A stretch of 64,000 bases of DNA from Oscillospiraceae bacterium (GTDB taxonomy: Bacteria; Bacillota; Clostridia; Oscillospirales; Oscillospiraceae), in NCBI GenBank assembly GCA_017406005.1, contig JAFQZI010000137.1:29068-93067 (forward strand). Direction: 5' to 3'. The position numbers and the translations under genes are program-made. Numbering within the stretch: the first letter of the stretch is position 1; the number at the start of each line of letters is the position of its first letter. Under the pieces are notes generated by a model. That model was not told the origin of the DNA. It saw only the letters and a list, made by a program, of their open reading frames with translations, and made no database searches. Shown piece after piece: positions 8,160 through 16,504 of this stretch.

Positions 8160-9035
8160 ATGAGGCAGGACACCAGAATATTAACAACTGACAGAATTAC
8201 GGACATAGCTATTGCAGCAACAGAAGCATTGCTTCTGGAGGTTGCCGCAACGCCGAAGCCCGGCCTTGTAGATCGCCACAATTCAGGTTCTCACACCGAT
8301 ATGGATATCACGACCTTTGAGACCAGCGCCATCGCTCTTTCTCCGTATTTCTACAGGTTTGCCCTTTACGGTGCTGAGAGTAGAGACCGGGAACCGGAAG
8401 ACCTGCTTACTTCCGCACGCACTATAGGGATTCATGCCGAACAGGCGATGTTCCTGGCAACAAACGGGGTAAATACTCATAAAGGAGCAATCTTTTCCGG
8501 AGGTATCCTCTGTGTTGCATACGGGTACCTGGGAGAAGCAGCCAATGACATTCTGCTGTTGCAGGAGGTCTGCAGACGTATTGCTCAGCCAGTGATGGAG
8601 GATCTGCAAAAGATTGATTCTGCTTCTGCAACGGCGGGAGAAAGGCTGTTTTTGGATCATGGCGTTCTTGGGATCCGCGGGGAGGCAGCGCAGGGGTTTC
8701 CCACTGTATTTCAGGTTGCTGCTCCTGCTATGAGAAGATTTCTGCAGCAGGGCTATTCACGGAATGATGCCGGGATTCTCACCCTGATCCATATCATGGC
8801 GGAGCTTCCGGACACCAACGTAATGCACCGTTCCAGCTATGAGGAAGCGGTTGATCTTCAAAAGAGAATGAAAAATCTGGCAGAAAGCGGGCTGGAAAAT
8901 CTGCCCTATCTGGAAATTCTGGAAGAGCTCGACCGGGAATTTATTCACCGGAATATCAGCCCCGGAGGATGCGCGGATCTTCTGGCTATGACCTACTTTG
9001 TTCTTTCAATGGAAAAGTATCTGCAATTGCAATAA
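8160..9035 (+). CDS. citG: CitG, triphosphoribosyl-dephospho-CoA synthase
   Basis: CitG condenses ATP with dephospho-CoA to form the precursor of the citrate lyase prosthetic group, which CitX then attaches to CitD. The 291-residue protein carries the signature TPKPGLVDRHNSGSHTDM at residues 31-48. I chose ATG 8160, about 10 nt after AGAGGA; an in-frame GTG at 8151 is an alternative. It is separated from the lactonase by the nested hairpin, so its expression may depend on read-through or on its own weak promoter. Confidence 0.93.
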   Translation: MRQDTRILTTDRITDIAIAATEALLLEVAATPKPGLVDRHNSGSHTDMDITTFETSAIALSPYFYRFALYGAESRDREPEDLLTSARTIGIHAEQAMFLATNGVNTHKGAIFSGGILCVAYGYLGEAANDILLLQEVCRRIAQPVMEDLQKIDSASATAGERLFLDHGVLGIRGEAAQGFPTVFQVAAPAMRRFLQQGYSRNDAGILTLIHIMAELPDTNVMHRSSYEEAVDLQKRMKNLAESGLENLPYLEILEELDREFIHRNISPGGCADLLAMTYFVLSMEKYLQLQ

Positions 9036-9062
9036 TTCTCTGTTTTAATCAGAAAAGCATAA

Positions 9063-9133
9063 CGGGACAAAAGGACAAAATTCACTCAGGGCTGTCACAA
9101 AGCTTCTGTGGGAATATTGTCCTTTTTGTCCCG
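9063..9133 (+). terminator. Long imperfect inverted repeat between citG and lrgA
   Basis: CGGGACAAAAGGACAA (9063-9078) pairs with TTGTCCTTTTTGTCCCG (9117-9133) with one bulged base and a 38-nt loop. It can act as a citG terminator or as an operator just upstream of the lrgA promoter. There is no classic T-run after it. Confidence 0.45.
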
Positions 9134-9146
9134 GATAAAATTTCGG

Positions 9147-9176
9147 TTTACAGCGTTGTCGGAATCGTACTATAAT
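9147..9176 (+). promoter_or_regulatory. Predicted sigma-A promoter for lrgAB-glycerate kinase
   Basis: TTTACA (9147-9152), an 18-nt spacer and a consensus TATAAT (9171-9176) lie about 30 nt upstream of the lrgA start, so the leader is very short. Confidence 0.7.
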
Positions 9177-9206
9177 GAAATTCAGAAAAATCTGGAGGAG
9201 ATGTCT

Positions 9207-9563
9207 ATGAAATACATCTGGCAGATGACCGTCATTCTCTCTGTTACCTGCGTGGCAGAGCTTCTGAAATATTTCATTCCGCTCCCCATACCGGCGAGCA
9301 TCTACGGGCTTGTGCTGATGTTCCTGCTGCTTGTTACGGGAATCGTAAAGCTGCCGCAGGTAAAGGAGACGGCGGAGTTCCTCATCGAGATCATGACGAT
9401 CATGTTTATCCCGGCAACTGTGGGGTTGATGGAAAACTGGGATGTGCTCCAGCCGATTCTGCTGCCTTTGATTGTGATAATTCCGGTGACGACGGTACTT
9501 GTGATGGGTGTAACCGGACGCACAGCACAACGGATTCTGCGAAGAGGAGAGAAAGAAAAATGA
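9207..9563 (+). CDS. lrgA: LrgA/CidA-family membrane protein
   Basis: This small membrane protein has 118 residues and four hydrophobic segments, normal for LrgA/CidA. The family stretch IPLPIPASIYGLVLMFLLL and the PATVGLMENW segment are present. The start is ATG 9207 with GGAGGAG 6 nt upstream. It overlaps lrgB by 4 nt (ATGA). LrgA and LrgB form a two-component membrane system first linked to autolysis. Homologues are now known as pyruvate transporters in Bacillus and as the plant plastid glycolate/glycerate carrier PLGG1, an LrgAB fusion. The glycerate kinase gene downstream favours a transport role here. Confidence 0.85.
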   Translation: MKYIWQMTVILSVTCVAELLKYFIPLPIPASIYGLVLMFLLLVTGIVKLPQVKETAEFLIEIMTIMFIPATVGLMENWDVLQPILLPLIVIIPVTTVLVMGVTGRTAQRILRRGEKEK

Positions 9564-10252
9564 ATGAACTGGTTCTTTCTTCCACGACCTTCGGGGTGGT
9601 GATCAGCTTCCTCTGCTATGCTGTAGGCTTTGCACTGAAGAAGAGATTCAAGATCGCAATTTTCAATCCGCTGCTGATTGCAATTCTCCTGGTTATTGCG
9701 GTGCTAAAGCTTTTTCGTATTGAATACAGCAGTTATTATGCCAGTGCGAAGTATCTGAGTTATCTGCTTACACCGGCTACGGTCTGCCTTGCAGTTCCCC
9801 TGTATACACAGCTGGAAAAACTTCGTCAAAATCTGCCGGCTATCCTCTGTGCATTGGTGGTCGGCGTGCTGACAAGCCTCGTATCCGTGCTGGCTCTCTC
9901 CGCCTTATTCAGGCTTTCTCACCAGGAATATGTCACATTGCTTCCGAAGTCGATCACATCGGCCATCGGGATGGGAGTTTCGGAAGAGCTTGGCGGCTAT
10001 TCTTCTATCACAGTGGCAGTGATTATCATCTCGGGGATTCTCGGCAACGTTTCGGGTGATCTTGTGTGCAAATTGTTCCGCATTACGGAACCGATTGCGA
10101 AAGGGCTTGGCATGGGGGCGGCATCGCACGCCATCGGCACGGCACGGGCTATGGAATGGGGAGAACTGGAAGGAGCCATGAGTAGCCTTGCTATTGTGGT
10201 TTCCGGTTTGCTGACAGTAGTCGGGGCATCCGTTTTCGCGAATTTGTTATAA
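9560..10252 (+). CDS. lrgB: LrgB-family membrane protein, probable glycerate or related acid transporter subunit
   Basis: The LrgB protein has 230 residues and 6-8 hydrophobic segments. Family motifs are visible: LPKSITSAIGMGVSEELGG and the C-terminal GMGAASHAIGTARAMEWGE. It is translationally coupled to lrgA and followed 28 nt later by glycerate kinase. LrgB homologues are the main membrane body of this carrier family. A specific substrate of glycerate or glycolate is inferred from the operon and from the plant homologue PLGG1, not shown by the sequence. Confidence 0.87.
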   Translation: MNELVLSSTTFGVVISFLCYAVGFALKKRFKIAIFNPLLIAILLVIAVLKLFRIEYSSYYASAKYLSYLLTPATVCLAVPLYTQLEKLRQNLPAILCALVVGVLTSLVSVLALSALFRLSHQEYVTLLPKSITSAIGMGVSEELGGYSSITVAVIIISGILGNVSGDLVCKLFRITEPIAKGLGMGAASHAIGTARAMEWGELEGAMSSLAIVVSGLLTVVGASVFANLL

Positions 10253-10280
10253 CAACAGGATTGTTCAGGGAGATAGAAAA

Positions 10281-11444
10281 ATGAAGTTTTTATTTGCCTC
10301 GGATTCTTTTAAGGGGACGCTAACCAGCGAACAGACAGTGGAACTTCTGGCAAAAGCAGCCAGAGAAGTTTTCGGAGATATTGAATACAGCGGTGTGCCG
10401 GTTGCGGACGGAGGAGAAGGAACCGTTGCTGCTGTGGTTGCTGCAGAGCACGGGGTGTGGATGGAAGCGGAAGTCTACGGCCCGCTGATGGAAAAAAGAA
10501 AAGCCAGCTATGGAAAGCTGGACGAAAAACGTGCAGTTCTGGAAATGGCAACAGCATCCGGCCTGCCGTTAGTTCCTGTGCATCTGCGCAATCCTCTTCT
10601 GACGACCACTTACGGGACCGGAGAGCTCATCCGCCATGCGCTGGATCAGGGGTTTACGGATCTCTCCATAGCAATCGGCGGAAGTGCGACTAATGACGGC
10701 GGAATGGGTTGTGCCAGAGCATTGGGCGTCCGATTCCTGGACGGTAACGGGAATGCCCTGGAGGGCAGAGGGGAAGACCTTGAAAAAGTCAGCAGGATCG
10801 ACATCTCGGGGCTGGATCCTCGAATCAGAAACACGAAAATCACAGTAATGTGCGATGTGACGAACCCGTTATGCGGAGAAAACGGAGCGACCTATACTTT
10901 CGGTGCGCAGAAAGGCGCAACACCGGAGATGCAGGCAAGGATGGAAGCCGGTATGGTGAATTACCGGGATGTGATTCGCAGACAGTTCGATGTAGATCCT
11001 GATCAGATCAGGGGAGCCGGTGCTGCAGGAGGTTTGGGGATTGCCCTGACGGTTTTCCTCGGAGGGGAAATGAAGTCCGGTATCGAAACAGTGCTTGACC
11101 TGATCGGCTTTGATGAACGGCTGGAGGGAACCGATCTCGTGGTAACCGGAGAAGGACAGACGGACTGGCAGAGCTGTTTCGGGAAAGTCATGCAGGGCGT
11201 GGGAAAACGTGCCAAAGCAAAAGGCGTTACAGCCGTCGGGCTCAGTGGATCGCTCGGCAGGGATGCTGCACAGATTTTTAACCACGGCATTGCTTCTTTG
11301 ATGACGACTGTGGATGCTCCCATGCCTCTGGAAGAAGCGCTTGAAAGAGCGGAGGAATTATACTATCTCGGCGCGGTGCGGATGTTTCGCTTCCTGAAAG
11401 CCGGAATGATGCTCAAGGAGAGGTCTGCGTCATCTTCTCTTTGA
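10281..11444 (+). CDS. Glycerate kinase (GarK/GlxK family)
   Basis: This enzyme phosphorylates D-glycerate with ATP; this family usually makes 2-phosphoglycerate, which enters lower glycolysis. The 387-residue protein is full length. It starts FLFASDSFKGTLTSEQ, contains PVADGGEGTVAAV and the IGGSATNDGGMGCARALG loop, and ends its core with VVTGEGQTDWQSCFGK, all typical of the family. The start ATG 10281 has GGGAG upstream. It is the last gene of the lrgAB operon and converges on the RraA gene at 11541, with a bidirectional terminator between them. Confidence 0.93.
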   Translation: MKFLFASDSFKGTLTSEQTVELLAKAAREVFGDIEYSGVPVADGGEGTVAAVVAAEHGVWMEAEVYGPLMEKRKASYGKLDEKRAVLEMATASGLPLVPVHLRNPLLTTTYGTGELIRHALDQGFTDLSIAIGGSATNDGGMGCARALGVRFLDGNGNALEGRGEDLEKVSRIDISGLDPRIRNTKITVMCDVTNPLCGENGATYTFGAQKGATPEMQARMEAGMVNYRDVIRRQFDVDPDQIRGAGAAGGLGIALTVFLGGEMKSGIETVLDLIGFDERLEGTDLVVTGEGQTDWQSCFGKVMQGVGKRAKAKGVTAVGLSGSLGRDAAQIFNHGIASLMTTVDAPMPLEEALERAEELYYLGAVRMFRFLKAGMMLKERSASSSL

Positions 11445-11490
11445 ACAGATTTAAAAAATACGAATAGTATTCTGTTATAAAAACAAAAAG

Positions 11491-11530
11491 ACCGCATACT
11501 GCCATATGAACGTGTCCGGCAGTATGCGGT
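11491..11530. terminator. Bidirectional terminator between glycerate kinase and RraA genes
   Basis: A 13-bp stem (11491-11503 with 11518-11530) is followed by TTTT on the plus strand. AAAAA precedes it, giving a T-run on the minus strand. It serves two convergent operons. Confidence 0.8.
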
Positions 11531-11540
11531 TTTCTGATGG

Positions 11541-12473
11541 TTAAAGGGCTGACTGGGTATCGTTCGGGTCTCCGTTCCGAGCCATCTCGTATTCATGGCT
11601 CCAGTCGATGTCACGATATTCTTTGCCGCGTGGATCCGTTTTGATAAAGTCCACCAGCAGATCCAGCATCTCCTCTGTCCAGGTGTTCAGATCAATTTGT
11701 GCCGTGGTAAAACGGTTTGCCGTGATCATTTCAAACCCGAAGATGTCTTTAATCTGTGTTTTGGCTCCGTTTTCGACGACTTCAACAACAAGCTGGGGAG
11801 GAATGAACAGAACCCCTCCGCTGCATCCATAGACAATGTCACCCGGAAGACACAGGGCAGCGTGCTCTCCATCGCCCAGCCGAACCGGGGCATTGAAACC
11901 AAGCATTACAAAGTCACGGATCGGGGTCGGATCAATTCCTCTGTAGTAGACATTGATTCCATCGACTTTCTGCATCTGCTCAATATCCCGAATGCCGCCC
12001 CAAATCACTGCTCCGCCGGAATGTGTTTTTGTTTTAATAGCCGTAGTCAGATTGCCGCCGACAAAGGTCCCTTTGTAAATCTTGTCAAACATATCAATTA
12101 CGGCGACATCCCGGTCAATCAGAGAATCAATCACCCACTGGTTCGGGGTTCCGGAAAAACCCTGGCTTTTTGCCTGAGCCATGGAAGCGGCATAATAATC
12201 AGGCCTTTTCGGTCCGTAAGAAGCGGTTACAGCCCGGCCGATCATTTTACAGTTCAGATCACCGTTATCTTTGAATTCGGGATGGAGGCATTTCATCTGG
12301 AGAAACTGATTTTCATATCCCTGCACAAAAATCGGTTTCCAGAGTTCTTCCAGGGTCATTTTACGGATTTCATCAAGGTATTTGTCCGGCACAAACGGTC
12401 TCCCGTCAGGCAGCCGCTCTCCTCTCCATTCGGGTGTAAGCGCAATAACATCTTCCGGCTTGTTAAAATACAT
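11541..12473 (-). CDS. RraA-family protein (aldolase/decarboxylase-like), long variant with altered active-site motif
   Basis: This 310-residue protein belongs to the RraA/HMG-CHA aldolase family (PF03737). Members cleave 4-hydroxy-2-oxo acids to pyruvate or decarboxylate oxaloacetate. It is longer than the ~240-residue copies at 19067 and 22900, with an extra ~70-residue N-terminal segment and an extended C-terminus. The usual DGGxRD motif reads WGGIRD here, so the first aspartate is replaced by tryptophan while the RD pair is kept. It starts at ATG 12473 with AGGAGG. It ends the leftward transcript after the enolase-superfamily gene and the YcxB-like gene, suggesting it acts on the dehydratase product. 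Exact reaction unknown. Confidence 0.8.
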   Translation of the reverse strand: MYFNKPEDVIALTPEWRGERLPDGRPFVPDKYLDEIRKMTLEELWKPIFVQGYENQFLQMKCLHPEFKDNGDLNCKMIGRAVTASYGPKRPDYYAASMAQAKSQGFSGTPNQWVIDSLIDRDVAVIDMFDKIYKGTFVGGNLTTAIKTKTHSGGAVIWGGIRDIEQMQKVDGINVYYRGIDPTPIRDFVMLGFNAPVRLGDGEHAALCLPGDIVYGCSGGVLFIPPQLVVEVVENGAKTQIKDIFGFEMITANRFTTAQIDLNTWTEEMLDLLVDFIKTDPRGKEYRDIDWSHEYEMARNGDPNDTQSAL

Positions 12474-12494
12474 CTTTTCCTCCTGTTCCGTCTT

Positions 12495-13109
12495 TTACCG
12501 ATGGTTGTCTTTCAACCGTTCTCCTTCAAAGTGAGATGTTCTGTTTCCGAACAACTCCCGCAGATTATCAATATTGAAACTCCAGAATGAGGAAGGTCTG
12601 GTCCATTTACAGCCCGCCTTTTCCGAAAGCAGATTTTTCAGCCCGGTAAGTCCTCCGTCACCATAAACAGAAGAAGCATTCACCATATAGGCAGATTCTT
12701 TGGAGATATATAAATACAGGTATTTTTTGTCGTCGATCAGTTTGATCAGATTCTGATAGGAGATTTCTTTGCTTTTTTCACTGTCCTTAAAACCTGTGGA
12801 AGAAAAATAATACTCAGAGGAAGGGAACCTGTTGTTCATCTGGGCGATTATTTTTTTTGCATTGCTTTTCGGCCTTACGTTTAATCCGGCTATCATCACA
12901 CAGCCAAGGAACAGACAAAAATATGAGGTGATCATGCCCGAACTGAAGGTGAAGACACCATAGGCAATCAATGCCAGAGAAATCAGAATCAAGGTAATCT
13001 TTTTCCCGATCTGAAAAGTGTTGTACTGCATTAGTACCAGCTTTTCAATTGTTTCGGCATTGTGCTTCATCACGGCAGTATAAAGCACTTTTTGCTGCGG
13101 GCTGCCCAT
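12495..13109 (-). CDS. YcxB-like membrane protein
   Basis: The 204-residue protein has two adjacent membrane segments around residues 30-75 (ITLILISLALIAYGVF and YFCLFLGCVMIAGL). A soluble C-terminal domain resembles the YcxB-like domain (YYFSSTGFKDSEKSKEISYQNLIKLIDDK). No enzymatic role is known for the family. The start is ATG 13109, preceded by GGGGAG; an upstream in-frame extension to 13199 runs into the dehydratase gene. It sits between the dehydratase and RraA genes in one transcript. Why a membrane protein of this type is in a sugar-acid operon is unclear. Confidence 0.7.
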   Translation of the reverse strand: MGSPQQKVLYTAVMKHNAETIEKLVLMQYNTFQIGKKITLILISLALIAYGVFTFSSGMITSYFCLFLGCVMIAGLNVRPKSNAKKIIAQMNNRFPSSEYYFSSTGFKDSEKSKEISYQNLIKLIDDKKYLYLYISKESAYMVNASSVYGDGGLTGLKNLLSEKAGCKWTRPSSFWSFNIDNLRELFGNRTSHFEGERLKDNHR

Positions 13110-13141
13110 GGCGGTTTCTCTCCCCTCAGTTTTCTCGGAAT

Positions 13142-14491
13142 TCAACTCCAGATTCTGTCGTTGGAAAATTCGCGGTTCCACTCCTCCGTGGATTCCCACA
13201 TCCCGGGGATATTTGTATTGATATGCTCGGCGAGAAGTTCTTCATTCAGACTCTCGATCCCGAGCCCCGGCCCGTCCGGCACATTGTAAAAGCCGTTTTC
13301 CATGATTGGCTTATCTCCGTAAAGGTGAACCATATCTTTCCACCAGGGGATCTCCACTGAATGATATTCTGCTGCAAGCACATTGTGCATTGCTGCTGCC
13401 GTATGGATTGCGGCAAGGCATCCGACAGGACTTTCAGCCATATGCACAGCAACTGCAACACCGTTTTCATCCGCCATATCTGCGATTTTTTTCAGTTCCA
13501 GCGCACCGCCGCAGGTAAGGATATCCGGATGGATCACAGAAACGCCGCCGCCTTTCACAAGCGGTTCAAAGCTTTCTTTCAGGTAGATATCTTCACCGGT
13601 GCAGACAGGGATTGTTGTTGAAGCGCGCAGACGCTGATACTGTTCGGTATACATCCAGGGAGCGAGGTCTTCAACCCAGGCGAGGTTGTATTTTTCCATC
13701 CTGCGGCAGAAACGAATACAGCTCTCGAGCTGGACGTGACCGAAATGATCTACCGCCAGTGGTACTTCATACCCAATGATCTCCCTGATTTCTTTTACAT
13801 ATTCTTCCAGGTAATCAAAGCCTTTTTCCGTAATCTGAATGCCTGTATTGGGATGGCTTGTGGTGACGATCTGATAACTTATCTGATGCTTCACCATATC
13901 CTGCGTTACAGATCCTCCCTGAACATTCAGAATGTGGCTGGCATACTTCTTCATATCGTCTATGAATCCGAGAGGGGCACAGATTGCTCCGGGAATGTCC
14001 ATCAGAAGGCCGATGCCGAGATCCATTTTCAGAAAGGTAAATCCCATATCCATTCTGCGCTTCAGAGCAAGCCCCATCGCATGGCCGGATTTATCCTTCC
14101 CGTCCACATCGGTATCACAGTAAACACGTATCTTATCTCTGTATTTTCCGCCGAGGAGCTGCCATAAAGGAACACCCCATGCTTTTCCGGCAAGATCCCA
14201 TAAAGCGATCTCAATTCCGCTCACACCGCCGCCCTGACGGGAAGGACCGCCGAACTGCTTGATTTTATGAAAAATCCGGTCTACATCACAGGGGTTTTCG
14301 CCCAGTATTCGGCTTTTCAGCATCAGCGCATATGTCTTGGAGGAAGCATCTCTGACCTCACCGTATCCAATAAGCCCCTGGTTGGTATAAAGCTTTATCA
14401 ATGTGCAGCGCTTCGGAGCTCCGTCTATATCGCAGAAGCGTATATCCGTAATCCGAAGGCTGGACGGATCAATTCCTTTACTTGGTGCCAT
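13142..14491 (-). CDS. Mandelate racemase/muconate lactonizing enzyme family protein, probable sugar-acid dehydratase
   Basis: This enolase-superfamily enzyme has 449 residues. The capping-domain region is N-terminal (residues 1-130) and the barrel follows. Likely Mg ligands are Asp248 (VDHFGH), Glu274 (WVEDLAP) and Glu300 (TGEDIY). Further acid/base candidates are Lys155 (FLKMD), His252 and His350 (VHMAESPVG). This pattern suits acid-sugar dehydratases such as the galactonate/mannonate group, which produce 2-keto-3-deoxy acids. It is the first gene of the leftward operon, divergent from the SDR-lactonase-aldolase/kinase operon that could supply aldonates and use the product. The exact sugar acid cannot be told. 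Confidence 0.87.
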   Translation of the reverse strand: MAPSKGIDPSSLRITDIRFCDIDGAPKRCTLIKLYTNQGLIGYGEVRDASSKTYALMLKSRILGENPCDVDRIFHKIKQFGGPSRQGGGVSGIEIALWDLAGKAWGVPLWQLLGGKYRDKIRVYCDTDVDGKDKSGHAMGLALKRRMDMGFTFLKMDLGIGLLMDIPGAICAPLGFIDDMKKYASHILNVQGGSVTQDMVKHQISYQIVTTSHPNTGIQITEKGFDYLEEYVKEIREIIGYEVPLAVDHFGHVQLESCIRFCRRMEKYNLAWVEDLAPWMYTEQYQRLRASTTIPVCTGEDIYLKESFEPLVKGGGVSVIHPDILTCGGALELKKIADMADENGVAVAVHMAESPVGCLAAIHTAAAMHNVLAAEYHSVEIPWWKDMVHLYGDKPIMENGFYNVPDGPGLGIESLNEELLAEHINTNIPGMWESTEEWNREFSNDRIWS

Positions 14492-14571
14492 AGCTTCTTC
14501 TCCTTACTTGTTTCTGTTGTGCTTTTCGTCATTTAGCCTAAATATCAGGCGTAGACTTTAACTCAGTTTAT

Positions 14572-14601
14572 ATATTATTACCCCGATCTTAAGGATGTCA
14601 A
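14572..14601 (-). promoter_or_regulatory. Predicted promoter for the dehydratase-YcxB-RraA operon
   Basis: On the minus strand TTGACA (14601-14596), an 18-nt spacer and TAATAT (14577-14572). A palindromic operator (14606-14620) begins 4 bp upstream of the -35. Confidence 0.65.
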
Positions 14602-14605
14602 TATA

Positions 14606-14620
14606 TTTCCCATTGTGAAA
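14606..14620. promoter_or_regulatory. Operator of the TTTC-N7-GAAA regulon (dehydratase side)
   Basis: The 15-mer TTTCCCATTGTGAAA matches 12 of 15 positions of the window consensus TTTCTTATTATGAAA. It lies 4 bp from the leftward -35 box, and its centre is 31 bp from a second copy. Confidence 0.6.
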
Positions 14621-14636
14621 TAAATTGGGAAAAGCA

Positions 14637-14651
14637 TTTCATATTACGAAA
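14637..14651. promoter_or_regulatory. Operator of the TTTC-N7-GAAA regulon (SDR side)
   Basis: TTTCATATTACGAAA is a near-perfect palindrome; its reverse complement matches 13 of 15 consensus positions. It lies 5 bp upstream of the rightward TTGACA box at 14657, mirroring the other operator. Confidence 0.7.
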
Positions 14652-14656
14652 AATGA

Positions 14657-14684
14657 TTGACACTTTCTGCCTCGATGGTATTAT
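14657..14684 (+). promoter_or_regulatory. Predicted promoter for the SDR-lactonase-aldolase/kinase operon
   Basis: TTGACA (14657-14662), a 16-nt spacer and TATTAT (14679-14684), about 36 nt upstream of the SDR start. Confidence 0.7.
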
Positions 14685-14720
14685 TATTTTTAAGAAATCA
14701 TAGGATGAGAGGCACAGGAT

Positions 14721-15473
14721 ATGTTTGATCTTCATGGAAAAACAGCACTTGTTACCGGATCGAACCGAGGCATCGGGAGGTCAATCCTTCTCGCATTCGC
14801 GGAATACGGAGCAGATGTCATTCTGCATTGCCGTAAGCCAAATGATCGTGCAGACCAGGTGCTTGAACAGGCAAAATCTTATGGGGTTGCTTGTCAGGCT
14901 GTCTATACGGATCTGTCTGAATCTGACGGGCCGCAAAAGCTTTACGATGGAGTGAAAGCACTGGGTCTGCAGGTGGATATCCTGGTACTCGGGGCATCTG
15001 TCGAAATCCGCAATGACTGGACTGCAATTACGGACGAGGAATTTGATCTCCAGGTTAACACCAATCTCCGCGCACCGATGAAGCTGATGCAGCTGTTTAT
15101 TCCGGAGATGCAGAAAAGGCATTGGGGCAGGGTGATTACTATGGGCAGTGTCCAGCAGGTGAAGCCTATTCCACCGCTGATGGTTTATTCTGCACTGAAA
15201 GCGGCACAGTATAACATGGTGCTTTCGCTTGCTCCACAGATTGCACCGGATGGGGTTACCATCAACAATCTTGCTCCCGGGGCGATCCGGACAGATCGCA
15301 ATGCGGAGGCACTGTCCGACCCGGCTTATGAGGCGCATGTCCGGTCTTTGATTCCTGTCCGTTATATTGGGCAGCCTGATGATATTGCGGCGATAGCCGT
15401 CTATCTGGCGAGTGAAGAAAGCAAGTATATGACCGGGGAAAACATCATCATTGCCGGAGGAAAAGACCTTTGA
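14721..15473 (+). CDS. Short-chain dehydrogenase/reductase, probable sugar or aldonate dehydrogenase
   Basis: This classical SDR has 250 residues. It shows the cofactor loop TGSNRGIG (residues 12-19), the catalytic serine in MGSVQQ, the YSALK catalytic Tyr/Lys pair and the NLAPGAIRTDRN segment. It opens the rightward sugar-acid operon and overlaps the lactonase gene by a TTGA junction, so the two are translationally coupled. A dehydrogenase followed by a lactonase is the classic pair for oxidising a sugar to its lactone and then its acid. Substrate not determined. Confidence 0.88.
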   Translation: MFDLHGKTALVTGSNRGIGRSILLAFAEYGADVILHCRKPNDRADQVLEQAKSYGVACQAVYTDLSESDGPQKLYDGVKALGLQVDILVLGASVEIRNDWTAITDEEFDLQVNTNLRAPMKLMQLFIPEMQKRHWGRVITMGSVQQVKPIPPLMVYSALKAAQYNMVLSLAPQIAPDGVTINNLAPGAIRTDRNAEALSDPAYEAHVRSLIPVRYIGQPDDIAAIAVYLASEESKYMTGENIIIAGGKDL

Positions 15474-16459
15474 GGACCGTTTATATTGCTTCCCGCGATG
15501 AAAAAGGCGGAATTCTGCGGTGTGCCCTTTCCGAGGACGGGCAGCTAAGCCTGCTGGATACAACACCGGTTGACCGCCCGGCTTATCTCTGCAGAGACAA
15601 GAACAAACTCTATGTCCTTTTGAGAGAGCCTTTTCAGCTGATGAGCGGGCTCAGCACCTATCAGATCAACCCAGATGGCGCCTTATCTCTTACAGGAGAG
15701 CTGAAAAGCACCCACGGGCTTTATACCGCACATCTTTATGCCCGCGAAGGAAAAGTCTGGGTTGCGAATTATATAGACGGAACTGTGGCTTTGCTTCAGA
15801 TGGAAAGGGATAACACACCCGTTCAGGATAAAGTTATTGCTTTTACAGGCAGCGGACCGGATAAAAAAAGACAGCTGAGTTCCCATCCGCATTGCATTGT
15901 GCCAACGCCGGATGGAAAATACCTCTGCGTTAATGATCTCGGGACAGATCGGATCTATGTGATGAGCCCGGAGCTGGAGCTGATTTTTGTCTGCCAGCTT
16001 CCCTCCGGCTGCGGGCCGAGGCATCTTGTTTTTTCCCGTGACGGAACAGTTGCCTTCTCTTCCAATGAGATGGGATCTTCAGTTTCTGTTTTACGGTACC
16101 TCGACGGCACGTTAAAACATATTTATACAGTCTCCACGCTTCCGGCAGAGTATCAGGGAATCAGTACTGCAGCAGGAATCCTGCTCTCCGAGGGCGGTAA
16201 TCAGCTTTACGTATCCAACAGAGGGCATGACAGTGTATCTGTTTTTCGTGTTGCCGGCGAAGAGCTGACACTGGAGGGATTCATTCCCTGTTTCGGCATC
16301 TCTCCCAGAGAAATTGCCCTCGCAGGAGATTTCCTCCTTTGCGGGAATGAGCGCTCTGACAATATCACTGTTTTTTCCCTGAGAGATGGAATCCCCTCTG
16401 CTCCCGTTTGCGATTACCAAGTAAAAATGCCATGGTGTATCATTGCAAATCAGCAATAA
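15470..16459 (+). CDS. Beta-propeller lactonase (6-phosphogluconolactonase family), second copy
   Basis: This is a 329-residue cytoplasmic beta-propeller of the Lactonase family. Blade-type repeats include HPHCIVPTPDGKYLCVNDLG, RHLVFSRDGTVAFSSNE, GNQLYVSNRGHDSVSVF and FGISPREIALAGDFLLCGNE. The start is TTG 15470, overlapping the SDR stop (TTGA), with GGAGGAAAA about 9 nt upstream; no ATG is better placed. It most likely hydrolyses the lactone made by the coupled SDR. It is a diverged paralogue of the copy at 6960-8003, sharing the HPHQ/HPHC and SNRxHDS motifs. Confidence 0.87.
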   Translation: MRTVYIASRDEKGGILRCALSEDGQLSLLDTTPVDRPAYLCRDKNKLYVLLREPFQLMSGLSTYQINPDGALSLTGELKSTHGLYTAHLYAREGKVWVANYIDGTVALLQMERDNTPVQDKVIAFTGSGPDKKRQLSSHPHCIVPTPDGKYLCVNDLGTDRIYVMSPELELIFVCQLPSGCGPRHLVFSRDGTVAFSSNEMGSSVSVLRYLDGTLKHIYTVSTLPAEYQGISTAAGILLSEGGNQLYVSNRGHDSVSVFRVAGEELTLEGFIPCFGISPREIALAGDFLLCGNERSDNITVFSLRDGIPSAPVCDYQVKMPWCIIANQQ

Positions 16460-16504
16460 TATCCCTATCTTCTGCGTTGATTATTCATAAAACGGAGAAT
16501 TGAA

